In this document: piece after piece, positions 22,693-37,470 of the stretch
Layout: the number at the start of each line of letters is the position of its first letter
Position numbering within the stretch: the first letter of the stretch is position 1
Assembly: GCA_963576785.1 (NCBI GenBank)
Contig: OY756147.1
Span: forward strand, 682,001 to 746,000
DNA from: Chlorophyllum brunneum
Lineage: Eukaryota > Basidiomycota > Agaricomycetes > Agaricales > Agaricaceae
Direction of reading: 5' to 3'
DNA length: 64,000 bases
Made by a program: the position numbers and the translations under genes
The notes under the pieces: model-generated
Database searches by the model: none
What the model was told of the DNA's origin: nothing
Seen by the model: only the letters and a program-made list of their open reading frames with translations

Positions 22693-25600
22693 TCAACCCC
22701 ACATACTTCCTACAAAAACTATCAGCATTTGATCCAAATCCAGAGTCGAGAGCACATACCCGTGCAATTCTTGGCACCACAGTAACACACGGCTCGGACA
22801 GTATCTGACCCCTTCTCTGTCTCTTCTTCTTGTTCATCATCTGGATATCTACCTGTATAGCTGAAGCATATCTCCTCAAATGGATCAATGTCTCGGATTG
22901 AGAATACCACTAATAGTGGCTTCTCAACATCAGGCTCATTAATGTAGCACGGATTTAGTCGTGCATTTGGATCACATGAATGGTTCTGTGACAGTATCAG
23001 TACTTTCCTTTTTCGTATTAGCTTTACTGACTAGAAATCGTGTAAACTGTATGAGGCAAGTGAGATTTAGACCCGGACTAAGAAGTAAACTGATTGTTTA
23101 CATTGCCTGCATGAAATGCATCCACTGTATATTTGTTGTGCCAGTCATCATTGTTTTCCTCAGGCTTCAAGTGCCAAAAATCCACGTCAAAGAGATATGT
23201 TTTGCCGATTTTATCGTAGTACCTGATAATGTTTATTGGCAAGCTTGCAGGATGGAGGATATTACTCACCGCCCTCGAAGCTCGCCCTGTTCATCAGTTA
23301 TCAGTTCGCCAGAGTATATGCCAATAAGAGTGCCTCTTGGTATACGCTTGGAGCTGTTGAAAACGCCTATGTAATTGGAGTTCTATTAATCATGTCTGTG
23401 AGTGTAATGAACACCTACCCCATCCTTTCATTTTGGTCTTCTTGATGCTGACTTGACATTTGCGACCATGCTGTACAACCTAAGTTAAATTTAGCCAATT
23501 AAACAACAATTCATAAAATCATAGATGCCTACTCGGTTTCGGCAATCATCATCACAAGCGCACAGCTCATTACACTCGAAGATGGGATAACCAGGATACT
23601 TCAATCGTCCATTCTTCTCATACACACAACCTTCTTGCAAGAACTTCCTCTGCCTCTGCGCACAGGTGCATGTCTTGCTCTTGGGATCGCATCGTCCGAC
23701 GCAATCACATCCTTGCAGCTTTTGATAATCTGGCAGCGGCACCCCATCCCCATACCATATTTTATTCGAATAAATAAACTCGAATAATGGTGTTGGGTCA
23801 TGATCGACATCATTGAGGATTTCAATATCAGGTGCGCCTGCTTCATCCTCAACGATGTTCTCGAGCATATACGCTCGAAAGACATCTCGCATGCCTTGAT
23901 CCATACGAGTATATTCTGAGAGGCGGTTAACTGAATCCGGGAGAGCTGTCGGAAGATCTTTTGCGGAATAGTATTTGAGCTGGAAGTTCCGAATATCTTT
24001 TTTATGGTCTTCCCAAGTGAGGGCCTTGAACCCTCCATAGGAGAGCGTTCCAGTTGTCTCCTCAGGTTCGGGACTGGGGCTTGAATCTGGCGGAGATTCA
24101 ACATCGGTGAAGGGTACCAAGTTATCCAACTCCGAATGCAAACTTCCAGAACTACTCCGTAAAGACCGTCGGAGAGGAGGAATAAGGTTCGGAGATACTC
24201 TAGCGGAACCTCCACTCGAGCTCACGGCTGGTAACGCCGGAATCATATCATCACTCTCGATGCCACTCTGTGCTCCCTTTGAACTCGGCCCTGAGTCCTC
24301 GATCATGGCCTGATAAACTTCGTGTTCCTCCGCAGATTCAGAATCATCTACTTCTTGGCTAGGGCTACGGATCACCCGCCTTACGCGTGAAGGAAGTGTA
24401 GGCCTCCTGATGATGGCTTTATCTGGAGATATAGGGGGTGATAATCCGGCAGAAGCGGATGTTTTCATTGCCAGAGATGGGTCGGGGGTAGAAGCAATAG
24501 GCACGGAACGGGGACGTCGTATCAACTCATCCTTGAGTACGTTAGGAACAACGCCTGCCACCGTTCCTTGTCCGAGAAGGTCGTTTGCAGGTATCGGCGA
24601 AAGGATGGGTGGTATCATTGGGGGAGGAGAGCTCGGAGCCTGAATTGACAATCGCCGATTTGAAGGAGGCCTGGCCGGGGACAGGGTCGGTTTATTTTGT
24701 GGCGATCGAGCTATTGATGGAGACTTCGATCGACCTGATTGACTGTGGCTGGATGGATCTTCGATGGTAAGATCAATGATATTTTCTTCTAGGGATTTCT
24801 TAGAAGTCGATGGGGCCTGGGTCCGAGCTCCCTGGCCCCCATAGGCCTGATTAAGGGCCATAATAAGGCCTTTATTTCCTTCTGATATGTCTTTTGTTCG
24901 ACTTTTCTTGTCTCTTGTCTTTGCCTGGACGAAGCAAGTGAGTAAGATTAGACAAGGGGATCATTTCTGAACATACTGTCTTGCTGCCTGATGATGAACC
25001 TTGAGCAAACGACTTCCTACTTTGTTTTGGCGGTAAGACTGTGCGGCTAGATTTCCTCGCAGCGTCTTCATCCGAACTGCTCTCAATGACTATAACCTCC
25101 GGATCGCTATTTCGGCGTTTCGGTTCCGTTGTTTGTTGTTCAATTGCCTTTTTCTTGGGCGAAATCCAACTAAGAAGAGCCCCCTGTTTTGGTGGCCAAG
25201 CAGCTGATTTACGCGCCATGATTCGCCTTCTCGTCCCGGGAATTTGTGGTCCTGGAATAAATCCGTCAATTTTGTTATGCAAATCTTCTATTAAAGGTTC
25301 TGAGCCTACTTTTCGTTTCGTCCTCGTTTGACAGAAGGTGGCTTGAATCGGGTGGTCTGGCAGGCGCATCGCTGCCGCTGCCGCTGCTTGACGTCACCTC
25401 GCCTACGGTGCTAAGTATGGCAGTTGGTCTTGAAAGCACTCTGCTACTTACGATCAAACTGGATTATCCTAGGAGGTTTTGACGAACCACCTGTCTTTCT
25501 AGCAATCTGTCGTTGTTTGTTCACATATAATGGCTTACGTGCTGTGGTGGTCAGCACCGCCCTAAGCACTCAGTCCGGTAGTGATACGTACCATCTTTGC

Positions 25601-26691
25601 CTCTAGTTGGATTTGATCCGTCCAACGACGCCCGTCTTGGCTCAGATCCGGACCCAGAGACATCTAACCTCCTCTTACCAGTACTCCCAACTCCGGCATT
25701 GCGAATGGGACCAGCGGACGAAGAAACACCTCCATCACTCGAATCACCAAAGTAGTCTGGCGTAGCTGAGATAACTTCCTTCTCCTTCCCCTTGCTCTTC
25801 CACTTGTCGGGTTCTCTCTCCTTTCCTTTGTCCTGATTTGCCATGCTCTCCACCCTCGCGGTCTCTCTCACGCGATCCCTGTGTCTTTCTCTCCACTTTG
25901 TGATGGCCAGGCTGACATCTTGAGGAGCGGAAACCGGCCATAGTGCTGCTAAATTCGATGCAGTAGACTGCGTCTGCCCGAAAGTTGCTGGTACGGGATA
26001 TGTGGGACTCCTTAGTGGTTTAACTGATCCTGTCTGAGGATGGTTACCCCTATTCGGGTCTGGGAAACCAGAACCAGCTGATCGAACAAATGTCGGACTA
26101 GGTGGAGCTGTGGAAGCTTATTCCACGTAGCATCAGCGAGAACTCCCTTTAAATAGGTACTAGCGCTCTCACCTGTAACACCAGATGGACAAGAGAAGCC
26201 AAAAGCGGAACGTAAGACGTCAGCCACATTGATTCATCAATCAACAAGCACGACTACAAAAACTGATCTAGTATAGGCGAAGACTCACTCTGATTCAACT
26301 CGCTGGGCAGAACACCGGAAATACTGTGCCTTGGCCTCTTGATGCTGAACCCAACTTCTTCACGATCCGGGATATCACGGGAACCACCGTTCTTCCGTTT
26401 CTTGACTTTGGTATCAATGGGGCTTTTGACTTCAACAATCGCCTGCTCTGCGTCGGGAGATGCTGGACCCGTCCATTCCATCACAGCCATATCACATGCA
26501 AGCGGCGCATCACCACATCAGGCAGGTCGCGTAACAGACAAACACAGAACACAAAGTCCAAGTCAGTATATACATCCACAGGATCAAATTCTTTGATAAA
26601 CCCCAAAGAAGAACCTCTTTGGCACCTCACCTTTAAAGGCAGCCCAAGCTGTTTCAGGAGAATGTGTTATGTCAGACAGTTTAGTGGACAT
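22693..26691 (-). CDS. clr4: Clr4/SUV39-type histone H3K9 methyltransferase (pre-SET, SET, post-SET)
   Basis: Thirteen exons join in phase to about 1,045 residues: 26631-26691, 26289-26462, 25592-26107, 25452-25541, 25310-25402, 24977-25251, 23533-24924, 23419-23479, 23270-23366, 23102-23222, 23032-23046, 22760-22985, 22693-22709. The C-terminal quarter has a nine-Cys pre-SET (CDCVGRCDPKSKTCTC and CNELCACDDDC), SET motifs GWGVFNSSKRI, GIYSGEL, YLFDVDF, RFLNHSCDPN and CFSYTG, and a post-SET CYCGAKNC. Family role: methylates H3K9 to form heterochromatin. The N-terminal 750 residues are disordered and highly charged, with SUMO-interaction-like runs (VIVIESSSDED, IIDLTIED). No chromodomain is visible, unlike yeast Clr4 and like Dim-5. 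Exon 11 is only 15 nt and encodes FTRFL of the catalytic motif. The two 5' introns (168 and 181 nt) are longer than the rest, so the first two exons are less certain. Confidence 0.9.
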
Positions 26692-27114
26692 CCCAAGATG
26701 TAGAGGAGTTGCAAAAGATAAGGGAAAAGATATGTGAAAGAGAGAATAGACCCCTTGTGCCCTGCTGTTATCATAGACAGAAGAGTTAATTTTCAACCAT
26801 TCAACACAAGGTCCAAGCATGGTTATTACATAAGCAACTGCCTAAGGGCAGGTCATTTTCATAACCTCACATACTTTGGACTTGCTGTTGATTGGGTTCT
26901 GGTCAGATAAAGGAAGTGAGCTAGAATCATTATGTAGGTCGTCTTTGCCTGTACATGATAAATACTAGATGTAAAGCTCTAACCAATTCGTGCTACTTAT
27001 TGACAGGAACTTCATTATAACAATAGAGAGTTAGGATGCTAACATATGTTACAGTGATGGAAACTCAAGGTACAGAAGAGAGTAACCAGCGCCAGTACTA
27101 ACGAACGTCGAGGG
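26692..27114. other. Intergenic between methyltransferase start and E2 stop
   Basis: About 420 bp holding the promoter of the methyltransferase gene and the 3' UTR of the E2 gene, both on the minus strand. I see no gene or clear regulatory motif here. Confidence 0.4.
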
Positions 27115-28492
<1,378 letters not shown>

Positions 28493-29756
28493 TACTAACC
28501 AAGTTCAAGGAACCAAAAAATGCGAGGAGGCTGTAGCAAATGATTGAGAGCAAATGAGAGGCAATTGTGAGGGGCGAAGGGAGGTAATTGTACAACACGT
28601 GATGATTCCTGGTGTCCCGTGATCCTTCGGCGTGATAACCTGAAGTGTGCTCGTCCCCAGACCGGATTCATACCTTCTAGTTGTTCTCCGACAGTATGAG
28701 GGAATATCTAATTATCTTAGATAACTACCGCTTGACCTGTCAGAGAACCTGTCAGAGAACCTTTCCCAGGGAAGAGCCGCTGGTCAGACCCTCGATGACG
28801 GCAAATGTTTCTGTGGTACGAAGGAAGTTTGGTGCACGCAACACGAAAGACATCCTCTCTGGTCCCGACAATGGCTCCCGAGTATACTAGCCAGTTTGAT
28901 GTTGGTATACAACGCCCAACCTAGCGTTGAAAGAATATGTATCTTTCTCTTCGGATCGCCAACGGAACATTATTCCCAAAGTTTGAACCCCGTTTTCTCT
29001 TCGAGGCTTATTTTCTGCTGGCAACCGTACACAGCCTAGGCTACGACCATCCCAAAATATAGGCACGACCAAATCGAGAAGCCTGTGCCAGGGCGCCTCT
29101 CCAGTGACGAGAGTAATGTGTAGTGAATTCAGACGAGGACGCGATGATGTGTTAGACGGGGTCCATAAACTCTCCATCCTCGTCTATATCCACTGCGCTC
29201 CCTCGTCATCTGGGGCTGCATTAGTGAAGGTTTCGTAAGATCAAAACTAACACGAATAAGTCGATGATGATGGTCTCAACTGAGGATATATTTGTGAACC
29301 GTGAATCACCTGTGATGCAGGGAACCCTGGCTGTGGTACTGCCATAATCAGTCAACAGAGCCTTTTCTTGCTCATGAAGGCGCTCTGGACGGCGGGGACC
29401 GGGCAGGTGATCGACATTCAATATTCAACTGTCAAAGCACATGCCAGGCGTCTAACAATACTTGTGGTCAATGGACCGGAAACTTGGCGGAAACTACAAC
29501 ACATTCGTGAATTCACCAGGAATCATGAAGTTTTCTGATACTACGTTTCTTCCATGGACTGTGACCTGGGGGGGTACGGTCCTGAGTGTCTAAATTAGGA
29601 TGGTGATGTTGCGGCGTTCGGCAAAGACAAGTATCAAAGAGTTAGACGCCCAATGCTCTGTTTACCATGAGGGGATTTCTCATCACCACAGCATTATAAG
29701 TTGCCCCTTCCTGCCCTCGTGCTGTCAGACTTCCCCTTGGCTTTTGCTTGTCCAGG
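28493..29756 (-). other. Intergenic with one doubtful open frame (28887-29177)
   Basis: A minus-strand ATG at 29177 opens 96 codons (to 28887) with LNSLHITLVTGEAPWHRLL and an internal LLDLVVPIFW, reminiscent of the C-terminal part of F-box/LRR proteins but too short to call. A further open stretch at 29221-29421 lacks an ATG. They may be remnants of one decayed gene. The rest shows nothing; the right end must hold the promoter of the CorA-like gene. Confidence 0.3.
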
Positions 29757-32674
29757 ATGGCCCAGGAAGCACCCCAACAGCGCCAATCTCGTCCTCAAAG
29801 AGAACTCACCTTCTCGGGATCCACTCGCCAGCCGGCATATCGCCAGCCACTCCGGAGGCGTACTGGCACTCTTCCCCCGGATGCCGACCTAAGCATGATG
29901 CCTTTGGAGGTACCCAATCCCAGCCACCGACATGGAACACCTTCTGGTATGTTTTTCCTCGGTTTGAAATACGCAATGATCCTGAAATAGACAAATGACC
30001 AGGCCCTTGGCCTTTCTTGGATCTGCATGTATCTGTAAGTCTCGATCACTTCAACATTATCCTTTCGTTCCTTCCTCATTTCTGCCATAGATTAATCCAA
30101 GGGAAATCACTGACCCGGATACGACTAAACGTTGCCCACACCGTGAACCCTCCAACGGCCAGCATTGTTGGTGTGGGTATCCACAGTCACTCTATCCCAA
30201 TTGGACGCCCATCCAGCAAAGAGCGAGCCGCATCCTGGAAGCGCTTCGTGACAATCGTAAATGGACATTGCATCCCCTCGTCGTCACAAAAGAGGGTATC
30301 TTTAAAGCTCTGCCAGACAAACAAGGTCAATGCGGGACAGTAGCGGAGTTTTGGGATAGCTTTCGCCTCCCAGAGGTATTTACACAGTTTTCTATCACAC
30401 TATCTAAAGACCAACCTTCGGACAGAAAGAGGTGAAAACCTGTCGAGTCCATGCTCTTTTTGTGGACAGGATGACTGGCCCTATCATGCAGATCCTTGGT
30501 ACGAGGTACAACATCGAGCCCTTCTTTTTCTCCTCTTCGTTTGGATGGATACCCTCCCGATACCAAGAGAATGTACATTTGAGGAAAAGCGATCGTAAGT
30601 GCTAATCTTCATATGATCGTTCTTGCTCAGTCTAATTCTTGGTCTCCAGATATCACTATCACCCTAACCTTCATCCGTTGTATCAACGACCCATTCAACA
30701 CATCCAATGAGCCCGCAGACAAAGAATCATTAAGCTCTACGAATAAGGATGACTCTCAAACTCAGCGCAATATCGCTATTAAGACTAACGAATACCTCTG
30801 GCTGGAGTCCAGTATGTATCTTTCCGTCTTGGGCGTCCCCTCCCACTCAAAGCTTGCTCTAGGCGAAAAGATCCTCTTCTCCGACCTTATATCTCTCCAC
30901 ATGGTCCGCCATCCCAAAAACGGAAATACGATTATCTCCTACCATGCTCCTCGAAAGTTTCGAGCCACCACAGCCAAACAACTCTGCGACCGTTTCCAGC
31001 TCACAGGGCGCTCAGTGTACTGGTCCCAAATTTTTGCACGATCTAAAGATCCTACCTTCACCTTCCTGAGCTTGTTATGGTATGCTTTATATGCTTGGGA
31101 TGAGAGCTTGGAAGCGCTGTACAGCCATATATGTACCCTGGTAAGCCATATCCCTCGTCCGTTGATTGGGAAGCCGACAACTCGCAATAGGAATCTAAAG
31201 TTCTGGAAGACCACGACCTCGACTTCACGCAAGAGTTGCACCGGATTCGCGCACACCTCTTGCACTACGTATCTCTCCTTGAAGACTTCAGAGATACAGT
31301 CCTCTTCGTCAAGAATACACACTACCCGGCCCTTGACAATGAGGAGTACTTCAAGCCCGAAGAGAAGCGAGAAAGTATAGAGCTGATGGACCAGGAGTGT
31401 AACAACCTCCTGAATGAGATTGAGCGACTGGGAATTGCACGTAAGATGCAAGACAAGCGATTGACGAACGTGATGCATCTGGTGGGTTCACTCGTTCCCG
31501 ATGGTTCGCCGACTGCTGACATTGGCATCTGGCAGGGTTTCAGCACTGTGAACATCAACGATAGTAAACGGATGCACCAGCTCACGGAAGCAGCAGTCCG
31601 CGATAGTGCTGGTTCGTACTCCACCGATTCTCCCTGAATCCTTTCTTACACCCCCTGTCCTCTAGCCATGAAACAGATTGCGTACCTGACAATGTTCTTT
31701 CTTCCTGCGTCCTTTGTTGCCGTAAGCGTCTCCCAGCCCTACCTGTCCCTGACAAGAACTAATCCTCATGAACGAAGACCGCATTCGGGATGAACGTCTT
31801 CGAAATTAACGGTTCTCCCCCCACACTTGGCCACTACTTCGCCGCAGCTTTTCCGCTCACTGCAGTTACGATATGGATTGTTGTGGCACTGCAAATCCAG
31901 ATCGAAGATAAATCATCCTCTCGCCGCAGACGACACGACGCAAAATCATCGCGACGACCTACAGACCCCCAACATTCTACCACTCATGTCCCATCCGGAC
32001 ATGAAATTCGACAAGCATATACGACCGGCAGTGGCGAGATTATTGTCGGCATGCCGGGATCCGAGGATGATCAACACAGGTTGAAAGGCTATTCATCCTC
32101 AGATGACGAAGACGAAGAAGACGACTACATTAGTAACGATCGCAGTCGCCTAATCGGTTTCCAGAACTCCAGCATCTGGAAACGTCTCGCATGGCCTGTG
32201 TCTCTCATACAATCTGCTTTTATTAGCTGGCGGAAAAGCCGAGGGAAGAGCAGAAAGAGGCAAAAAGTACCGAAAATGAAGAAAGCAGGCGCGCAGCGAG
32301 AGAACTCCTTACAGTTTCTCCCAACACACTTTCTTGGCAGAAATAGGAATGGAAACACGATGTCGCCTGCTGCCAGATACGCTGCGGACATTCGTAGCGT
32401 TCACTCTGATTCTATCCGATCTGGTGATCAAACCTCGCACCCAGCACTGCCTCCTCCAACATCTCTCAAACCTATCCTCAAGGGTACGGACAGGGGTGTT
32501 GATACAACTCCCACTGTGATACCTGGAGTAGATTTTAATGCTGTGACACATGCTCCAGCGGAAGCACAGGAGCCTCCAGATCCGGATGTATCGGGACGTA
32601 ATTCCGGACCGGCCTCAAGCAGTATCACTGATGTTGCTCCTGCTTCAACATCGCCACTCCAAAGTGTGACCTGA
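29757..32674 (+). CDS. CorA-like divalent metal (Mg2+) transporter, basidiomycete type
   Basis: Exons 29757-29946, 30003-30034, 30091-30375, 30426-30594, 30650-31140, 31191-31481, 31536-31611, 31666-31721 and 31778-32674 join in phase to 828 residues. The CorA signature is clear: the long cytosolic helical region (IELMDQECNNLLNEIERLG) leads to TM1 (IAYLTMFFLPASFVATAFGM), the GMN motif at an exon start, a short loop and TM2 (AAAFPLTAVTIWIVVALQI). The first 350 residues carry the family's N-terminal domain (FFFSSSFGWIPSRYQE, HITITLTFIR). The C-terminal tail after TM2 is about 260 residues, acidic then basic, and probably cytosolic. CorA proteins form pentameric Mg2+ channels; the membrane (plasma, vacuole or mitochondrial) cannot be told here. 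The 31482-31535 intron is stop-free and in frame. Confidence 0.92.
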
Positions 32675-33004
32675 AGTGCAATCACCATGTACATTAGTTG
32701 CGCGGTGTATGTGTTTGTACGCTATGCTGTAAATGATCATGACTCGTGGAGTCATCTTAATGTACAAATACGAATACCCCTAAGTTCGTTCAGGTCGCTC
32801 TTGCACAGAAATAAAATAAAATCAAATACAAGCATATCTACCCAGTATATAATGATTTAATTATATCAAATAACCTCTAAAACCCAAAAGAATTCTTCAA
32901 GAGATGAGAGGAGATGCTACATGGAACAACTTAGACCAAATACAACAGAAAAAAATGCTTAGAGTCCAGACATGGTATAAAGGAAAGGCGTGTATCAATT
33001 TTAA
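32675..33004. other. Convergent 3' UTR region
   Basis: 330 bp between the stop codons of two convergent genes (CorA-like and OPT). It is AT-rich, with AATAAA-like runs around 32810-32825 that could serve polyadenylation. No gene seen. Confidence 0.45.
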
Positions 33005-36000
33005 TCACCACTTCGTTGGTCTATAGGTCCACAATTAGGATTAAAACATCGATGATGCTCAATGACGCACCCGAAAGTTCCATTTCCCGGGGTGAGAAGG
33101 GAACCATATCCCCAATCGCTGGTATTTTTGTAAACGTTATTACCCCACCAGTGTCGTATAGAAGTTTCCCCGATCTTGCCCTCCAGGGGATATTGAAGAC
33201 TGACAAAGTCGTAAATCGATAATCCCATTTGAAACGGAACTACAAACCAAAAGTACACCAGGATAACCCCAATAGCGGTGCCTGCGTCCAAAGCTGCGGA
33301 CAGTACGTCTAGAACATCATAAGTTTAACATGTAGGTAGCATCCTTCATCACCTACAGTTATACTTCGCCCAATAAGAGAAATGTCGCCGTCGGATGATG
33401 TACTGGAATATAAATCCAATGATGGCCCACGGAACGTAATTGACAGCCGCTGCGGGAGGTATCTGATTTACGCCAGAGAAAATTAAACTGAAAGGATGGG
33501 TGAGGGACGGGGCAGTGCTCCGATTATAAGTTGACCTACGGGAAACTGGAGATAGGCCAGTTAGTGTCAACTAGGGCGAAAAGTGGAGATCAACGTACTT
33601 TAGGTATCTAAGGATAGTATTGGGGTATCTTCTTGTGACAAGCCATAAGAGAACAGGACATGCAGCACCAATGAGGAAGAAAAAAGATAGAGCTGGATCA
33701 TGTTTAGCGCAATCCTTTGCTCAGCCGCTACGGCTTACCACTACAAGATAATTAGGGATTACAAAATATTGTAAGCGTCAATAACTTACTAATATGTTTG
33801 CGACGGAGAAAACAATAACCGAGGGCCAATCACACCCCACTGGTTTATCAATCAGTGCCCGAACGAGTAGACCAAAGGTGATAAACATACGATGATGGAA
33901 GCGGTCCCAAAAACATGTGTAGATGCGCAAGTGAAGCTGGGAGATCTGTCAGTGAACTGTTGAATCGTACTCGAACGCAGATACGCACTTATCTCTTTGG
34001 TCTGATTTACAAAGATCACTTGGGGATACATTTAGCATCTCGCCACATTATTAGTTGGGCTGATCCCCTCACGTAATATTTGTAAACATCCTATTTGCCG
34101 TTTGAGCCAAAATTCCCAATTCGCACTCAAGGAAGGCTTACCACGACTGTACTCCCAACTGCACTGTTCCGGCAACAATGGTGGCAACAACCTTGACGCG
34201 TGATACTAATCAGCGGATAAACAAGGGCAGGTCGCTCGCGTCGAATTACCTGAGACCAGAACATCGATCTCGGTGGAATCTGACAAGATCGTTAACAAGG
34301 AGCTGGGCGTGCTGCAGGTTTCACCAACCTTCATATAACTGTAGAGGGCGCGATTAGTGACCGGCAAAGCCCGCATAATATAAAATACCACTCACTGTCC
34401 AAGTTTGAAATCCGCAGTGAACTGCATAGCTGGAGTAAGGGTCAGCGAAAGGCACCCAGCACCAGCGGACTGCGGCTTACCCTGCGACATAGTTATGTAC
34501 CCATAGGTCTGGCAATGATTGAGGATGAGGTATTTTCAGGAAGTGGTATTTCCCTTACTTTGAATCTACACACCCACACTCAGTATACAAATATGGCAGA
34601 GAACCGCAACACTTACATCATCATGGCGTTAGGTTTTCCTGACTTTCAGTCAGTCAACACCGCCAAACTGAAGGGAGGACGACAAAACCTGGTATCATGT
34701 ATCCAACAATCAACTCGGTGACAACGCTGAAACAGGTCCGTTAAATCGAACGTCCAAGGCACGTCAAAACGCGAGTACGACCCACTTTAAGCCCACTTGG
34801 CGATTCGTTACGGCCTGGATCATGCCGATAGGTACCACGTACACGAGCGCTAGAGCGCAAAAGGAAGGATAAACCACCGTTGTTATCGCTCGTGTGTCAC
34901 ATCCCAAAAGTGAGGCCGAAACAGCACTTACATATCAACAGTGCAATGATCAGTGCCCAAATCGTCATGCCCGTGGGCCAGAGTCGGATGCAAATACAAG
35001 CAAAAATAAATGTTACAGCTGAGGTTATCAGCGTAAATTGGTGGAAGCTACGAGCGGTGACTGAGACGCACCAAAAATACAGCCATAATACCACTCAGGT
35101 ACTAGTGAAAGGTAACAGTGAGATTGGGTCAAATTAATAATTGAATTTGATCAGACCTTGTCGGTATCGAGACATAAGCCGTGCATGAATATCGGGTTGT
35201 TCTCGTAGGGAACGGTTAAATTGAAGACGTATCGGTTTCCAGAAGTGTATGATAGCTTCAATAAGGACAGATGAGCTCGGCGTCCGAAAGACCTAGTATC
35301 AAACGCACCATGTGTGATAGTGGCTGGAACAAGATGTTTGAATACTTTTACAGTGGAACAAGACAGCCCTACGTACCAGTGATGGAGAGGAAGGATAGGC
35401 CATATGACATAGCAAAGGATGTACTAGACGTAGATTGATATGAATTCGGATAAAGTGGTGTTCCAAGCACGTACGGGAGGTACAAGGGACTGTATGCCTT
35501 ATAGGCATCCAGATTAAGCGTTTTGTCAGGGTTTAGGACGCGAGAAACATCGTATGTTGCCCCAGTATTGTCGTATGGTTTGGGTGAAAGGATACTGTGA
35601 AATATTAATGCTCGATGCTAATATTGATACAGGAAACCTACGGCATGTATTGACTATGCCAAACGTTGGAGTACTGAGAAGAAAATCATAATGATATCCT
35701 CGCATGGCATAATTAAAAAATTCTCACATAAAGTATTGGCGTCAAGAACCCTAATCATAGTTTAGCAGCCACTCCGACTGTACAAAACTGACTTACAGAA
35801 GAAAAAGATAAAGCCGATCATCACGTTGGCTTCGGCCCACCCTGTTGGTAAGATTATGAGTCAACTGAGAGGGGTCGCGAACAGTGTTAGCTTACAAGGC
35901 GTTGCGAGTCTAGAGGTATTTTTAGTTCATCAAATTATCTCAGTTTGGGGGGCACTCACGGGCTGCCTGTGAACGCTATCTGGTTCCAATCAAAGGTTAG

Positions 36001-37470
36001 GAGCGAGAAACCAAGACCACTTTTGTATCTGAAACCTTTCAGCAACTTTACGACTCCCATAAAGGAAAGAAACGAATTACCCAAATATCTGATTGAGTTT
36101 CTGTGATCAAATATCAGTCAAAATCCTTCTCTCAGGAAACTAAGGGCGTACAACGTTGTCCGGGGAGATCCAGCAAACCTGTAATTCGTTATAGATGTCT
36201 TTTCGGCGCGAATGCTAGGAACATACCCAAGTGAAGAAGCTACGAGGTAGAAGGATCAGGCACCAGACAATCACACTACCATAAAACTTACCTCAATGCC
36301 TCAAACAAATATCCCGGAACGAGATCTAATAATCAGTTGAACGGGGAAAATTAAGAAGCAACGACTACCACATACACCACACAATCGCTGCAGCAAAGGC
36401 ATAGGTGAAATAGCGCTCCCGTGACATGCCCTCATGTCGACCGATACCAGCATAGCTCTGGGAATGGAGGGTATTAAATAAAGCACAGGAAACCAAGGTA
36501 TTCGGCCAGACTGATTTCTATAAGCAATCAGTTACTTCGGCAACGGAATCGGCGGCTTACTCATCGAAGGCGGCGCAACCAGAAATCGTCGAGTAATTCC
36601 ACCGATGGAGAAGCCGATCAGTTGTGTTGACATGACCAACATCCATTGGTACGAGAACGACCACTTTTGATCATAATAGACCCTTTGTACCGCGATTATG
36701 TCGGTGGCATAAGCGGCTTGAGCACCGACACTAGCCATAATAGTGACGAGCACCTGGCATGGAAGCGACTGTCAGTATTCCGATAGAACACCTTGCGTAC
36801 AAAGTTCCGTACATGTTCTTTGATAGTGAAAGGCCCAGGGTTGAATTCCACACCGAAAAATGTCTTCGTGGGTATAATCCGTACCCAGGCCCGACCCAGG
36901 GGAAACACGAGGAGCTGGGCCACTAACTGCGGCGCTGGTCAGCCATGAGAGTAAGGCGCACACACAAGGCCATCACTCACACTGCCGATGGCCACTGAGG
37001 GATATCGAAAGTAGAAAAACTGGTTCATCCCCGGTATCAGAATTGCCCAAAAGATTCCAAGTACCCAAGCACGGAAAGTGGAAACCGGCATTGATGGATC
37101 ATCGAAATTGGCAACTGCGGACCGCACCTCGGGGTACGGCGAATCTTCCTCCTCTGCCGATCATCCATGAGAACGGGATACTGTTTATGTGCTGACATCC
37201 ACGCACCCAACACCTCTGATTGCGAGTCATAATTTGGGTCATAAGTTCCGAAGAAATTGCTGGCACGGTCCGAAAGGGAATAGAGGTCGGATTGGGAAGC
37301 AGAGCGTACATCACCGTCTGGCGGAGACCTTAGCAGGAATAGGTGAGCAACCCGACGAACTCACTCATTGATTTCCCCTCCATGTCCTTTCCATCTACGT
37401 CCACCTCCCGCACCGTGACCCTTGATAGGCGGTTGTTGTTCCCAGAAACCACAGACACCAACGCAATCAT
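33005..37470 (-). CDS. OPT-family oligopeptide transporter
   Basis: Proton-coupled small-oligopeptide transporter with many membrane segments, spread over twenty or so short exons. Supported landmarks in order: exon 37365-37470 (ATG 37470), exon 37214-37317 (SDLYSLSDRASNFFGTY), then the family block EDSPYPEVRSAV and IPGMNQFFYFRYPSVAIG (36.9-37.1 kb), LVFPLGRAWVRIIPTKTFFG and FNPGPFTIKEHV (36.8-36.9 kb), ASVGAQAAYATDIIAVQR (36.6-36.7 kb), FNTLHSQSYAGIGRHEG (36.4 kb), FADFKLG-like and YMKV (34.3-34.4 kb), and near the C-terminus YFWFVVPFQMG then HWWGNNVYKNTSDW. The last exon is only 16 nt (33005-33020) and completes the family ending TFGPTKW. I did not resolve every intron in 33.3-36.3 kb, so internal exons are approximate; the boundaries and the family call are firm. 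Convergent with the CorA-like gene. Confidence 0.88.
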
